A stretch of DNA of 64,000 nucleotides from Pandoraea nosoerga (GCF_902459585.1 NZ_CABPSC010000015.1:62001-126000), one strand, 5' to 3'. Shown: positions 37,908-49,623, counted from the first letter of the stretch. The notes: generated from the sequence alone by a model not told the origin. A program made the numbers and translations.

Positions 37908-38714
37908 ATGAACCAGATGAACCCCGCTTTCGTAATGCCGGACGTGCAAAGCAGCGTCGACACCCGGCAGATTCCGATTCAGCGCGTCGGTGTGCGCGGT
38001 GTGCGCCATCCGCTGTCGGTGCGCCTGGCCGGCGGCGAAGTGCAGGCCACGGTGGGCCTGTTCAATCTCGACGTGCATCTGCCTGCCGACCAGAAGGGCA
38101 CGCACATGTCGCGCTTCGTGGCGTTGCTCGAAGCGCATCGCGCGCCGCTCGACATGAGCGCGTTTCGCGCGATGCTCGGCGACATGCTCGGCAAGCTCGA
38201 AGCCGAGGCCGGTCGCATCGAAGTCACGTTCCCATACTTCATCAACAAGACGGCGCCCGTCTCCGGTGTGCAGAGCCTGCTCGACTACGAAGTGACGCTC
38301 ACCGGCGACGTGCGCAACGGCGTTACGCGCGTGTGGCTCAAGGTGCTCGTGCCCGTCACCAGTCTGTGCCCGTGCTCGAAGAAGATCTCGCAGTACGGCG
38401 CACACAACCAGCGCTCGCACATCACGATCGACGCCGAAGTGTCGGAAGACATCGCCGTCGAGGAACTCGTGCGGATGGCCGAGGAAGAGGCTTCCTGCGA
38501 GCTGTGGGGACTGCTCAAGCGTCCGGACGAGAAGTTCGTGACCGAGCGCGCCTACGAGAATCCGAAGTTCGTGGAAGACCTCGTGCGCGATGTGGCGACC
38601 CGTCTGAACAACGAGCCGCGGGTGCTCGCCTACGTGCTCCAGGCCGAGAACTTCGAATCGATTCACAACCACAGCGCCTACGCCGTGATCGAGCGCGACA
38701 AGCGTCTGGCCTGA
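37908..38714 (+). CDS. folE2: GTP cyclohydrolase FolE2
   Basis: The 268-residue type IB GTP cyclohydrolase makes dihydroneopterin triphosphate for folate synthesis. Conserved segments are [23 protein letters not shown] and the metal/active-site region [21 protein letters not shown], with C154/C156. AAGAAGGA precedes the ATG well. FolE2 replaces or supplements FolE and tolerates low zinc in other bacteria. The gene has its own spacer after dxs and ends at a strong bidirectional terminator. Confidence 0.97.
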   Translation: MNQMNPAFVMPDVQSSVDTRQIPIQRVGVRGVRHPLSVRLAGGEVQATVGLFNLDVHLPADQKGTHMSRFVALLEAHRAPLDMSAFRAMLGDMLGKLEAEAGRIEVTFPYFINKTAPVSGVQSLLDYEVTLTGDVRNGVTRVWLKVLVPVTSLCPCSKKISQYGAHNQRSHITIDAEVSEDIAVEELVRMAEEEASCELWGLLKRPDEKFVTERAYENPKFVEDLVRDVATRLNNEPRVLAYVLQAENFESIHNHSAYAVIERDKRLA

Positions 38715-38751
38715 CGGGGGCGCTCCCTCTCCTGCGGGACGGGCGCAAGGC

Positions 38752-38781
38752 AAAAAAACCGCTCTCACGAGCGGTTTTTTT
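38752..38781. terminator. Bidirectional terminator between folE2 and tsaD
   Basis: A7, the stem ACCGCTC-TCAC-GAGCGGT and T7 lie between convergent genes. Confidence 0.93.
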
Positions 38782-38829
38782 ATTGTCCGACGGTCTCTGC
38801 CGCCGCAGCGGCGGGGAGTGCCCTGGCTC

Positions 38830-39861
38830 TCAGGCGCTGCGCACGATGTCGGCAAGATCCCAGCGCGGACGCACGGTGTACGCGTACTCGCTGTCAGCCT
38901 CGTCCGGCCAGTGCTTCAGGCGCATGGCGCCGGCGAAGGCGATCATGGCGCCGTTGTCGGTGCAGAACGCGAGGTCGGGGTAATGCACGCGGTAGCCGCG
39001 TCGGCGCGCCGCTTCGTTCAGGCCGGCGCGCAGTTGCGCGTTCGCGCCGACGCCGCCCGCCACGACCAGCGTTTTCATGCCGGTCTGCTTGAGCGCGGCC
39101 ATCGACTTGGACACGAGCACGTCGACGATGGCATCGACGAAGGCGCGCGCGAGATCGGCTTTCTCTTGCTCGCACACGTTGCCGCCGAGATGGCGCACCT
39201 GCGTGAGCACGGCCGTTTTCAGGCCGCTGAAGCTGAAGTCGAGATTTCCCGAGTGTTTCATCGGGCGCGGCAGATCGTAGCGTCCCGGGGTGCCGAAGTC
39301 GGCCAGTCGCGAGACGGCCGGCCCGCCCGGATACCCGAGGCCAAGCAGCTTGGCCGTCTTGTCGAAGGCTTCGCCGGCGGCGTCGTCGAGCGTCTCGCCG
39401 AGCATGGCGTACTGGCCGAACGCCCGCACTTCCATCAACTGCGTGTGTCCGCCGGAGACCAGCAGGGCGACGAACGGGAAGCTGGGGGCGTCCGGTGCGA
39501 GCAGCGGGGAGAGCAGATGACCCTCGAGGTGATGCACGCCGACGACCGGCCGGTCCAGCGCGAAGGCGAGGGCGTTGGCCACGCTGGCCCCGACGAGCAG
39601 CGCCCCGGCAAGTCCGGGGCCTTGTGTGTAGGCGACCGCGTCGATGGCGCCAAGCGGCTTCCCGGCACGGGCGAGCACTTCCTCGGCGAGCGGCAGGGCG
39701 CGACGAATGTGGTCGCGCGAGGCCAGCTCGGGGACGACCCCGCCGTACTCGCGGTGCATGGCGATTTGCGAGTGCAGCGCATGCGAGAGCAGGCCCGCCT
39801 CCGTGTCGTACAGGGCGAGTCCGGTCTCGTCGCAGGAGCTTTCAATGCCTAGAACCAGCAT
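38830..39861 (-). CDS. tsaD: tRNA N6-adenosine threonylcarbamoyltransferase
   Basis: The 343-residue TsaD/Kae1/Qri7 protein transfers threonylcarbamoyl to A37 of ANN-decoding tRNAs with TsaB and TsaE. It has the N-terminal [10 protein letters not shown], the iron-binding HxxxH (H111, H115 in [10 protein letters not shown]), SGGHTQL and the ASKHA nucleotide motif [12 protein letters not shown]. The length is normal. It is divergent from baiN; the start regions are 90 bp apart. Confidence 0.97.
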   Translation of the reverse strand: MLVLGIESSCDETGLALYDTEAGLLSHALHSQIAMHREYGGVVPELASRDHIRRALPLAEEVLARAGKPLGAIDAVAYTQGPGLAGALLVGASVANALAFALDRPVVGVHHLEGHLLSPLLAPDAPSFPFVALLVSGGHTQLMEVRAFGQYAMLGETLDDAAGEAFDKTAKLLGLGYPGGPAVSRLADFGTPGRYDLPRPMKHSGNLDFSFSGLKTAVLTQVRHLGGNVCEQEKADLARAFVDAIVDVLVSKSMAALKQTGMKTLVVAGGVGANAQLRAGLNEAARRRGYRVHYPDLAFCTDNGAMIAFAGAMRLKHWPDEADSEYAYTVRPRWDLADIVRSA

Positions 39862-39938
39862 GACGGGGAAGAGATGCGCACGGCGTCAATGAGTGGGACA
39901 ACCGGGAAGTATATCAGCCGGCCCATCCGCCCGCCGGT

Positions 39939-39944
39939 TACAAT
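39939..39944 (+). promoter_or_regulatory. -10 box just upstream of baiN
   Basis: TACAAT ends 7 bp before the ATG at 39952, so transcription would start at or very near the start codon, giving a leaderless or near-leaderless mRNA. No good -35 is seen. Confidence 0.4.
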
Positions 39945-39951
39945 GCGCGCC

Positions 39952-41202
39952 ATGGAAAAGTTCGATGTGGCGATTGTGGGCGCCGGCGCAGCCGGCCTGA
40001 TGTGTGCGGCCGTGGCGGGGCAGTTGGGGCTGCGCGTGGTGCTCATCGACCACGCGACGCGTCTCGCCGAGAAGATTCGGATCTCCGGCGGCGGGCGCTG
40101 CAATTTCACCAACATCAACGCGGGGCCGGGAAACTATCTGTCCGAGAACCCGCGCTTTTGCCGCTCCGCGCTGGCTCGCTATACGCCGCGCGATTTCCTC
40201 GATCTGCTGGCTCGCCATGGCATTGCGTGGCACGAGAAGCACCGCGGACAGCTTTTCTGCGACGAAAGCGCGGAAGACATCATCGAAATGCTTCGCAGGG
40301 AGTGTGCGGCCGGGCGCGTCCACTGGCGCATGCCGTGCGCCGTGCATACCGTCGCCCATACCGCGGCGGGCGGCGCGCATCCCTATCACCTGACGACGGA
40401 TGCGGGGCATATTGCCGCGAAACGCCTGGTCGTGGCCACCGGCGGGCTCTCGATTCCGAAGATCGGGGCGACGGACTGGGGGTATCGGATCGCGCGTCAA
40501 TTCGGGCTGGAGATCGTCGAGCCGCGTCCGGCGTTGGTGCCGCTCATGTTCGACGCTTCGACGTGGGCGCCGTTTACCGGGCTGTCGGGACTGTCGCTCG
40601 AAGTGGACGTGAGCACCGGCAAGGGCAGGGACGCCGGCAATTTCCTCGAAGACCTGCTCTTTACACACCGCGGGCTGTCGGGGCCGGCCATCCTGCAGAT
40701 CTCGAGCTTCTGGACGCCGGGCCAGTCCATTACGCTGAATCTGGCGCCGACGTTCGATATCGAGGCGGCGCTCTTCGAGGCGAAGGCCGCGTCCCGGCGT
40801 CAACTCGGCAACCTGCTGGCGCAGTGGGTGCCGGCGAGATTGGCCGAAGCCTGGGTCGCCAACAGCGGCCTCTCGCCGCAGGCGCGCATGCAGGAACTGT
40901 CCGACAAGGCGCTGCGCGCGCTCGCCCAGGCGTTTTCCGGCTGGACGCTCAAGCCCTGCGGCTCGGAGGGCTGGCGCAAGGCGGAAGTCACGCGCGGAGG
41001 GGTCGACACGCGCGCGCTGTCGTCCGCGACGCTTGAGGCCCGAACGCAGCCGGGTCTGCACTTCATCGGCGAAGTGGTCGACGTCACGGGCTGGCTCGGC
41101 GGCTATAACTTCCAGTGGGCGTGGGCGTCGGCCGTGGCCTGCGCGCGAGCGATGTCCGAAGGCATGCGAGCGGGGCAGGCGGGAGGCGACGCACGTTCAT
41201 AG
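39952..41202 (+). CDS. NAD(P)/FAD-dependent oxidoreductase, BaiN/RdsA (HI0933) family
   Basis: The 416-residue flavoprotein has FAD motif VAIVGAGAAGLMCA, the family-specific ISGGGRCNFTN, GGLSIPKIGATDWGY, and the C-terminal FIGEVVDVTGWLGGYNFQWAWASG-type FAD loop (here WASA). The family includes YhiN/HI0933 and the bile-acid 3-dehydro-reductase BaiN; the role in betaproteobacteria is unknown. An alternative ATG lies three codons upstream. It sits next to tsaD and the dnaG operon, as in relatives. Confidence 0.92.
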   Translation: MEKFDVAIVGAGAAGLMCAAVAGQLGLRVVLIDHATRLAEKIRISGGGRCNFTNINAGPGNYLSENPRFCRSALARYTPRDFLDLLARHGIAWHEKHRGQLFCDESAEDIIEMLRRECAAGRVHWRMPCAVHTVAHTAAGGAHPYHLTTDAGHIAAKRLVVATGGLSIPKIGATDWGYRIARQFGLEIVEPRPALVPLMFDASTWAPFTGLSGLSLEVDVSTGKGRDAGNFLEDLLFTHRGLSGPAILQISSFWTPGQSITLNLAPTFDIEAALFEAKAASRRQLGNLLAQWVPARLAEAWVANSGLSPQARMQELSDKALRALAQAFSGWTLKPCGSEGWRKAEVTRGGVDTRALSSATLEARTQPGLHFIGEVVDVTGWLGGYNFQWAWASAVACARAMSEGMRAGQAGGDARS

Positions 41203-41275
41203 ACGATCGCTGGTGCACTGTGGTACGCTCTTTCCTTCGTGGAGACGGCTGAAAAATCGCACTTTTTGGCGTTCT

Positions 41276-41335
41276 GGCTCGTTTTGGGTCGTTTTTGGGG
41301 CGTTTTTGGCTCGTTTTGGGGTCGTTTTTGGGGTG
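41276..41335. repeat. G/T-rich 32-bp tandem repeat
   Basis: A 32-bp unit built of CGTTTTTGGG-like pieces is repeated nearly twice (period 32). The plus strand has several runs of three to four G separated by T-rich loops, compatible with a G-quadruplex. Confidence 0.85.
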
Positions 41336-41411
41336 TCCCGGTTGTCGTGGCGGCGCTTGGGCTCGCTTGTGGTCCTCCGGTGCGCTGGCAACGCCGCGTG
41401 GCGGTCGAAAA

Positions 41412-41480
41412 ATGGGCTGGAACGGGCTGAAATGGGCTGGAAGGGGCCGATATGAGCTGGAATGGGCCGATATGGGCCGC
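41412..41480. repeat. 20-bp tandem repeat x 3.4
   Basis: Units start with ATG at 41412, 41432, 41452 and 41472 (partial), each like ATGGGCTGGAAGGGGCCGAT. The exact period is 20 bp. Confidence 0.9.
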
Positions 41481-41512
41481 AAGGCGATCCAGGAGCGTCC
41501 GAATCCGCGTCG

Positions 41513-41560
41513 AACCCGCTTGTGATCGTGCATGCGATCGTCCCAGTCAAGCGGGTTTTT
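41513..41560 (+). terminator. Terminator-like hairpin in the repeat spacer
   Basis: Stem AACCCGCTT / AAGCGGGTT encloses an inner GATCG-TGCATG-CGATC stem and is followed by TTTTT. It would end a transcript running through the repeat arrays, either read-through from baiN or a separate RNA. Confidence 0.6.
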
Positions 41561-41699
41561 GTGCTTTGTGCGTCTCGAGTGCGCCTGTGCCGGCATCCCG
41601 GCTGCGCGCGCGAGCGCCGCATGCCACATGCGAGTCGCCCTTTTCTTTGGGGCGGCATGCACTACACTGAAACGTATTCGAATTCCGGAATCCCTGCTC

Positions 41700-42146
41700 A
41701 TGAGTCTTAAAGAACGCATCAACGAGGACATGAAGACGGCCATGCGCGCCAAGGCCGCCGACAAATTGGGGACCATCCGACTGCTGCTCGCGGCAATCAA
41801 ACAAAAGGAAGTCGACGAGCGCATCACTCTCGATGACACCGCTGTCATCGCCGTTGTCGACAAGCTGATCAAGCAACGCAAGGATTCCATCAGCCAGTTC
41901 GAGGCTGCCGGTCGCCAGGATCTGGCCGACAAGGAGGCCGCCGAACTCGCCGTTCTCCAGGTCTACATGCCGCAGCAGCTCTCGGCGGACGAAGTTGCGC
42001 AGGCCGTCAAGGCGGCCGTGGCGCAGACGGGCGCCGCCGGCCCCCAGGACATGGGCAAGGTGATGGGCGTGCTCAAGGGCCAGTTGGCCGGCCGGGCCGA
42101 CATGACGGTCGTGTCCGCGCAGGTGAAGGCGGCGTTGGCTGCGTAA
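41700..42146 (+). CDS. GatB/YqeY domain-containing protein
   Basis: The 148-residue protein matches the YqeY family: MSLKERINEDMKTAMRAK, then KQRKDSISQFEAAGRQDLA and a C-terminal helical domain related to the tRNA-binding tail of GatB. Its role is thought to be tRNA-linked but is not settled. It is 60 bp upstream of dnaG and likely cotranscribed with dnaG and rpoD. Confidence 0.94.
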   Translation: MSLKERINEDMKTAMRAKAADKLGTIRLLLAAIKQKEVDERITLDDTAVIAVVDKLIKQRKDSISQFEAAGRQDLADKEAAELAVLQVYMPQQLSADEVAQAVKAAVAQTGAAGPQDMGKVMGVLKGQLAGRADMTVVSAQVKAALAA

Positions 42147-42206
42147 TCGGGTAGTGCGGCCGGCGCCCGTGCGAGCGCGCTGCCGCGTTGCGATGACATC
42201 GATCCA

Positions 42207-44090
42207 GTGATTCCCCAGTCGTTTCTGCAGGATTTGCTCAACCGCGTCGATATTGTCGAGGTGGTGGGCCGTTATGTGCAGTTGAAAAAGGGCGGGGCAA
42301 ACTTCATGGGGCTTTGCCCCTTTCATAATGAGAAGTCGCCCTCATTTACGGTGAGTCCCACCAAGCAGTTCTATCACTGCTTCGGGTGTGGCGCGCACGG
42401 CAGCGCGATCAGTTTCCTGATGGAGCATGCCGGACTCGGATTTGTCGAAGCGGTCGAGGAGCTGGCCCGCAACGTAGGGCTCGACGTGCCGCGCGAGGCG
42501 CCCATGCCGGGCGCACCGCCCGCCGCCGTCCAACGCGCACAGACCCTCGGCCTGGTCGACGTCATGACGCGCGCTTGCGACTACTACCGCAAGCAGTTGC
42601 GCGGGGCGCCGACGGCTATCGAGTACTTGAAGCGACGCGGCCTGACGGGCGAGATCGCCGCGCACTTCGGGCTGGGGTATGCGCCGCCTGCGTGGCAGAA
42701 CCTGGAGGCGGCGTTTCCGAATTATCGCGACGACCAACTGCTCGAAGCGGGCCTGGTCATCGAGAGCGAGAAGGGCGAGCCGGGGGGCGCGAAGCGCCGC
42801 TACGATCGCTTCCGCGACCGGATCATGTTCCCGATCCGCAATACGAAGGGGCAGGTGATCGCCTTTGGCGGACGGGTGCTGGACCAGGGCGAGCCGAAAT
42901 ACCTGAACTCGCCCGAGACGCCGCTTTTCAGCAAGGGCAGCGAGCTGTACGGATTGTTCGAGGCGCGCGCCGGCATTCGCGAGGCCGGTTACGTGCTCGT
43001 GGTGGAAGGGTATATGGATGTCGTGGCGCTGGCCCAGCTCGGTTTCCCGCAGGCGGTGGCCACGCTCGGCACCGCCTGTACACCGATGCATGTGCAAAAG
43101 CTGTTGCGCCAGACCGAGACGGTCGTGTTCAGCTTCGACGGCGACGCGGCCGGGCGCCGTGCGGCGCGCCGCGCGCTCGAAGCGTGTCTGCCGCATGCGG
43201 ACGACAACCGGAGCTTCAAGTTCCTGTTTCTGCCCAGCGAGCACGATCCGGACAGCTACGTGCGCGAGCACGGCGCCGAGGCGTTTGCCGATGAGGTGTC
43301 GCGCGCCATGCCGCTCTCGCAGTTCCTGATCGGCGAGGTGACGGCCGGCAAGGAGATGCATCAGCCTGAAGGTCGGGCGCGGGCGCTGTTCGAGGCGAAG
43401 CCGTTGTTGCAGCAAATGCCGGCGAACGCCCTGCGCGGTCAGATCATTCACGCGCTGGCGGAGCGGGTGGGAAGTTCGGTCGAGGAAGTTGCGCAATTAT
43501 GCGAACTGAAGATCGGTGCGGCGCGGCGCCAGAACGCGTGGGACAGGGCGCCCGCGAAGCGCGAGAAGCGTAGGGTGGTCGGCACCGAGCACCGGGCGTT
43601 GCAGAACCTGCTGATGTTTCCTGTGCTCGGAAACGAATTGACCGACGAAGAGACCAAGATATTACAGAACGTGCGGCATCACGCCGAGATTTTCTCGGAG
43701 GTACTGGCGCACTGCCACGAAATGGGCGCTCAGGCGGATTTTCGCTTCATGTCCGATCGGCTGCGATCATCGCCGAATTGGGCGAGTTTCGACGAAATTC
43801 TGCGTGAGATCCTTTCGTTTGAAGAAAACGCCCGCGACCTGCTGTTGTTCGATCCGGCCGACGAGGCGCAGGTCGAGCGACGAGAAGAGCAGATCGCGCT
43901 GCGGCTCACCGAACTGCGTAGCGCCATCCGGCGCCTGCAGTACGACGGGCTGTGCGAAGAACTGGAGACGATATTCAAGCGGTCGTCGTTGACGCCCGAT
44001 GAATTGCGCCATGCACAGGCGCTGTCGCGGCAACGCGACGAATTGAAGCGGTTGCTGGCTACGGCCGGCACGGGAGGCGCGCGAAGTTGA
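42207..44090 (+). CDS. dnaG: DNA primase
   Basis: The 627-residue primase synthesises RNA primers at the replication fork. The N-terminal zinc finger is C37, H40, C58 and C61 (CPFHNEKSPSF, CFGCGAHG). The Toprim core has VVEGYMDVVAL and FSFDGDAAGRRAA. The C-terminal DnaB-interacting domain follows. The start is GTG with a weak ribosome site, which may keep expression low. The rpoD promoter begins right after the stop. Confidence 0.97.
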   Translation: MIPQSFLQDLLNRVDIVEVVGRYVQLKKGGANFMGLCPFHNEKSPSFTVSPTKQFYHCFGCGAHGSAISFLMEHAGLGFVEAVEELARNVGLDVPREAPMPGAPPAAVQRAQTLGLVDVMTRACDYYRKQLRGAPTAIEYLKRRGLTGEIAAHFGLGYAPPAWQNLEAAFPNYRDDQLLEAGLVIESEKGEPGGAKRRYDRFRDRIMFPIRNTKGQVIAFGGRVLDQGEPKYLNSPETPLFSKGSELYGLFEARAGIREAGYVLVVEGYMDVVALAQLGFPQAVATLGTACTPMHVQKLLRQTETVVFSFDGDAAGRRAARRALEACLPHADDNRSFKFLFLPSEHDPDSYVREHGAEAFADEVSRAMPLSQFLIGEVTAGKEMHQPEGRARALFEAKPLLQQMPANALRGQIIHALAERVGSSVEEVAQLCELKIGAARRQNAWDRAPAKREKRRVVGTEHRALQNLLMFPVLGNELTDEETKILQNVRHHAEIFSEVLAHCHEMGAQADFRFMSDRLRSSPNWASFDEILREILSFEENARDLLLFDPADEAQVERREEQIALRLTELRSAIRRLQYDGLCEELETIFKRSSLTPDELRHAQALSRQRDELKRLLATAGTGGARS

Positions 44091-44102
44091 GGTAAGCCCG
44101 CG

Positions 44103-44111
44103 TGCTATAAT
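44103..44111 (+). promoter_or_regulatory. Extended -10 promoter of rpoD
   Basis: TGCTATAAT combines the extended TGn with a perfect -10, 43 bp before the rpoD ATG and 13 bp after the dnaG stop. No -35 at 17 bp is needed for this class. It allows rpoD expression independent of dnaG. Confidence 0.7.
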
Positions 44112-44153
44112 GAAAAGTTTTCAGTGGGCTGTTTTCTGGCAAGCGAGATCGCT

Positions 44154-46796
<2,643 letters not shown>

Positions 46797-46824
46797 TTGC
46801 TGCTGAGCGAGCGCCAGTAGTTCA

Positions 46825-46900
<76 letters not shown>

Positions 46901-46910
46901 GGAAGTGAAG

Positions 46911-46944
46911 AAAAGCCCCTGACGGTGACGTCAGGGGCTTTTTT
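46911..46944 (+). terminator. Terminator after tRNA-Ile2 / rpoD operon
   Basis: AAAAGCCCCTGACG-GTGA-CGTCAGGGGCTTTTTT is a perfect stem of 14 bp with a T tract, 10 nt after the tRNA CCA. Confidence 0.95.
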
Positions 46945-47066
46945 CCTTGCGGCATCGATGACCCGCGTTCGCACGAACGCCGCGCCGGCATCGCGCATCC
47001 GGCTAACGTCCATCGAATGAACCATCCGCTCGATCGTGTCGCCGCACGCGCGCCGCGGCCGCCTCG

Positions 47067-48422
47067 TCAGGCGGATGCCGGCTTCGCGCCGCGGCGGCCG
47101 AGACTCGGGGCTACGCCGGGGCGAACCTGCAACATTGCGAACACGCCAACGGCCGTCGCCACCGCCGTCGCGACGAACATCGACGAGTAGCCGTACCTGG
47201 CCGACAGAATGCCTGCGAGCGTGGGCGCCAGCACCGACGCAATGTTCGCGATGAAGTGCATCAGGCCGCTGAAGGTCCCCACGCGCGACGGCGCCGTATC
47301 GATCACGACAGCCCAGTACACCGAATTGGGCAGGGCATTGAGCGCATTGCCTAGCGTCATCAACGCGATCACGGCCCATACGCTTTGCGCCTGCGACACC
47401 ATCAGGAAGCACAGCGTGGTGCAGGTGAGGGCGGCCGCGGCGAACCAGCTGCGCGCCACCACGAGCTTGCCGGTCTTGCGATACAGCCAGTCCGAGATAC
47501 GTCCACCGAGCAACACCGTCACGCACGCGCCGGTCCACGGAATCATGCCGACGTACCACAGCGACGACAGCGTGAAGTGAAATTCGTCGGCGAGATACTT
47601 CGGCGTCCAAGTCAGCAGCATGAAGTTGACGTAGATGAATGCGAAGTAGCCGATCGAATTGAACACCAGTGTCTTGCTGCGAAAAAAGCTCCACCACGGC
47701 AAGTCGCTTGCGGCGCCGGCGCCGCCGATCTGCTGCGCCGGGCGTCCTTCCTGGATGAGCGCGAGCTCGGCCGCATTGACGCGCGGATTGTCCTCGGGAC
47801 GGTTCGTGTAGACGCGCGCGAACAGCGCGATCAGCACGAAGCCCGCCACGCCGAGCACGATGTACATCGTGCGCCAGCTCTCGGTGAGCAACAGCAGGCC
47901 CACGGCCACGGGGGCGGTGAGCAGCGCGCCCAGCGGCGTGCTCAGCAAGCCGATCGACACGGCGAAGCCGCGCTCCGAGGGTGACGCCCAGGCCGACATC
48001 GTCTTGTTGATGATGGAGTACGCCGGTCCCTCCGCGAAGCCGAACAGCACGCGAACCGTGGCGAAGCCGGTGAGGGCGGAGCCGCCGAAAACCGCCACGC
48101 CGAGGTCGCCGGCCCAGATCATTGCGATCGCGAAGGCCGACCATGCCACGCCTGCAATGACCCACACCGTCTTGGCGCCGAGCCGGTCGGCGAGCGCGCC
48201 GCCGAACAGCGCGCCGAACATGTAGCCATAGCCGAAGTAGCCGAGTACGGCGCCCCAGCCGGCACGGTCGAAGCCGTATTCCGACGTAATTTGCGCGGCC
48301 GAGTACGAAATCGCGCCGCGATCGATGTAGTTCACGAGCGCGATGACGACGATCAGCGCGAATACCGCAAATCGATACCGCGTTGCGGCGACGGCCGGAT
48401 GGGCCAGGGGGCTGGGTTGCAT
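47067..48422 (-). CDS. MFS transporter (anion:cation symporter-like)
   Basis: The 451-residue 12-helix transporter opens FALIVVIALVNYIDRGAISYSAAQI, the pattern of the ACS family (sugar acids, carboxylates). The loop GGALADRLGAKTVW is the MFS signature between helices 2 and 3. AGGAGA precedes the ATG. It is transcribed divergently from an asparaginase gene through a shared palindromic promoter region, so the two are probably coregulated, likely by the GntR protein encoded behind the asparaginase. Confidence 0.9.
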   Translation of the reverse strand: MQPSPLAHPAVAATRYRFAVFALIVVIALVNYIDRGAISYSAAQITSEYGFDRAGWGAVLGYFGYGYMFGALFGGALADRLGAKTVWVIAGVAWSAFAIAMIWAGDLGVAVFGGSALTGFATVRVLFGFAEGPAYSIINKTMSAWASPSERGFAVSIGLLSTPLGALLTAPVAVGLLLLTESWRTMYIVLGVAGFVLIALFARVYTNRPEDNPRVNAAELALIQEGRPAQQIGGAGAASDLPWWSFFRSKTLVFNSIGYFAFIYVNFMLLTWTPKYLADEFHFTLSSLWYVGMIPWTGACVTVLLGGRISDWLYRKTGKLVVARSWFAAAALTCTTLCFLMVSQAQSVWAVIALMTLGNALNALPNSVYWAVVIDTAPSRVGTFSGLMHFIANIASVLAPTLAGILSARYGYSSMFVATAVATAVGVFAMLQVRPGVAPSLGRRGAKPASA

Positions 48423-48526
48423 GACGTCTCCTGAGTGTTGACTGAACAGTGACCACGAGTGGACCGGTGGACGGGGTGACAGGGGCAAAACGACAGATGC
48501 CCCGACGCGCCCATGCCTCCACGCCC

Positions 48527-48572
48527 TTCGCAAACGATTGTCGATTATATATAATGCACAATGCATATCAAC
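48527..48572. promoter_or_regulatory. Overlapping divergent promoters with 26-bp palindromic operator
   Basis: Plus strand: TTCGCA (48527-48532), 17 bp, TATAAT (48550-48555) for the asparaginase. Minus strand: TTGATA (48571-48566), 16 bp, TATAAT (48549-48544) for the MFS gene. The palindrome ATTGT-CG-ATTATATATAAT-GC-ACAAT (48537-48562) covers both -10 boxes, so one dimeric repressor could shut both. Candidate ligand: the adjacent GntR regulator. Confidence 0.75.
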
Positions 48573-48594
48573 TGAAATCAAAATACTGTCCACC

Positions 48595-49605
48595 ATGTCC
48601 AACTCGCTTCCCGTGGTCGCCGTCGGCTCGCTCGGCGGTACGATCAGCATGACGCCATCCGACGCCGCCGGCGGCGTCGTCCCCACGCTCGACGCCGCGC
48701 AACTCGCCCGGTCGGTGCCCGGCCTGTCCGAGGTGGCTGCCGTGCGCACCGCGTCGATCCGGCAATTGCCTAGCGCGTCGCTTTGCTACGACGACCTCAT
48801 GGAAGCCCTCGACTGGGCCGAGCAGCAGATCGCGCAGGGCGCCCGCGGCGTGGTCCTGACCCAAGGCACCGACACGCTCGAAGAAACGGCCTTCCTGCTC
48901 GATCTGTTCTGGACGCTGCCCGCACCACTGGTCATCACGGGCGCCATGCGCGCGCCGCAGGCCGCCGGTGCGGACGGCCCCGCGAACCTGCTGGCCGCGG
49001 TGCGAACGGCGCTACACCCGGAAAGCGCGGGCCGCGGCGTACTCGTCGTGATGAACGACACCGTGCATTGCGCGCGCTGGGTGAGCAAGGGCGACGCGCT
49101 GGCGGTGCAGGCATTCGTGTCGCTCGACGGCGGTGCGGCCGCGCGCCTCGTCGAAGGGCGGCCCACGTACTTCCATGCGGCGGGCGCGCGGCCGGCGCCG
49201 CTCGCACGGCCGGTGCGCGCGTGGCCGAAGGTCGCGTTGGTGACGGCCGTGCTGGGAGACGACGGCGAGCTGGCCGAGATGGCCGTGCGCGGCGGCTACG
49301 AAGGCGTCGTGATCGCGGCGCAGGGCGCCGGACACGTGTCGTTCGCGTTTGCCGAGCGGGTGAGCGCGCTCGCGCAACAGGTGCCGGTAATTGTCGCGAG
49401 CCGAGCGGCCGGCGGCTCGACCGCGTCATCGACATACGGCTATGTGGGCGCGGAAATCGATCTCGTGAAGCGCGGCGCGCGCATGTCCGGATGGCTCTCG
49501 GCGCTCAAGTCGCGGCTGCTGCTCGCCGCGTTGATCGCCTCGGGCGTGCCGCCCGCCGCGGTTGCGGACGCACTGGAAAATTGGAGTAAACTCACGCGTC
49601 GATAA
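48595..49605 (+). CDS. Asparaginase
   Basis: The 336-residue type I/II asparaginase-fold amidohydrolase has the first catalytic threonine in GSLGGTISMT and the second in TQGTDTLEET. ITGAMRAPQAAGADGPANL is the usual third motif. No signal peptide is visible, so it is likely cytosolic. It hydrolyses asparagine or a related amide. It diverges from an MFS transporter and is followed 18 bp later by a GntR regulator, suggesting an inducible uptake-and-deamidation module whose substrate may not be asparagine itself. Confidence 0.92.
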   Translation: MSNSLPVVAVGSLGGTISMTPSDAAGGVVPTLDAAQLARSVPGLSEVAAVRTASIRQLPSASLCYDDLMEALDWAEQQIAQGARGVVLTQGTDTLEETAFLLDLFWTLPAPLVITGAMRAPQAAGADGPANLLAAVRTALHPESAGRGVLVVMNDTVHCARWVSKGDALAVQAFVSLDGGAAARLVEGRPTYFHAAGARPAPLARPVRAWPKVALVTAVLGDDGELAEMAVRGGYEGVVIAAQGAGHVSFAFAERVSALAQQVPVIVASRAAGGSTASSTYGYVGAEIDLVKRGARMSGWLSALKSRLLLAALIASGVPPAAVADALENWSKLTRR

Positions 49606-49623
49606 ACTCCCACGGCCTTCCCC

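Larger units (their letters stand above)
41203..41699. other. Repeat-filled spacer before yqeY-dnaG-rpoD; no rpsU
   Basis: Three plus-strand and three minus-strand frames give only short, repeat-derived peptides here. Two tandem arrays (41276-41335 and 41412-41480) and a terminator-like hairpin (41513-41560) fill the region. A TACACT box at 41663-41668 may be the -10 of the yqeY operon. The S21 protein gene rpsU, usually first in this operon, is not here or elsewhere in the window. Confidence 0.75.

Noticed and set aside
41295-41525. 76-codon frame in the repeat spacer (possible small protein)
   Set aside because: It is made of the 32-bp and 20-bp repeat units (Trp/Gly/Arg-rich), with no ribosome site and no family likeness.
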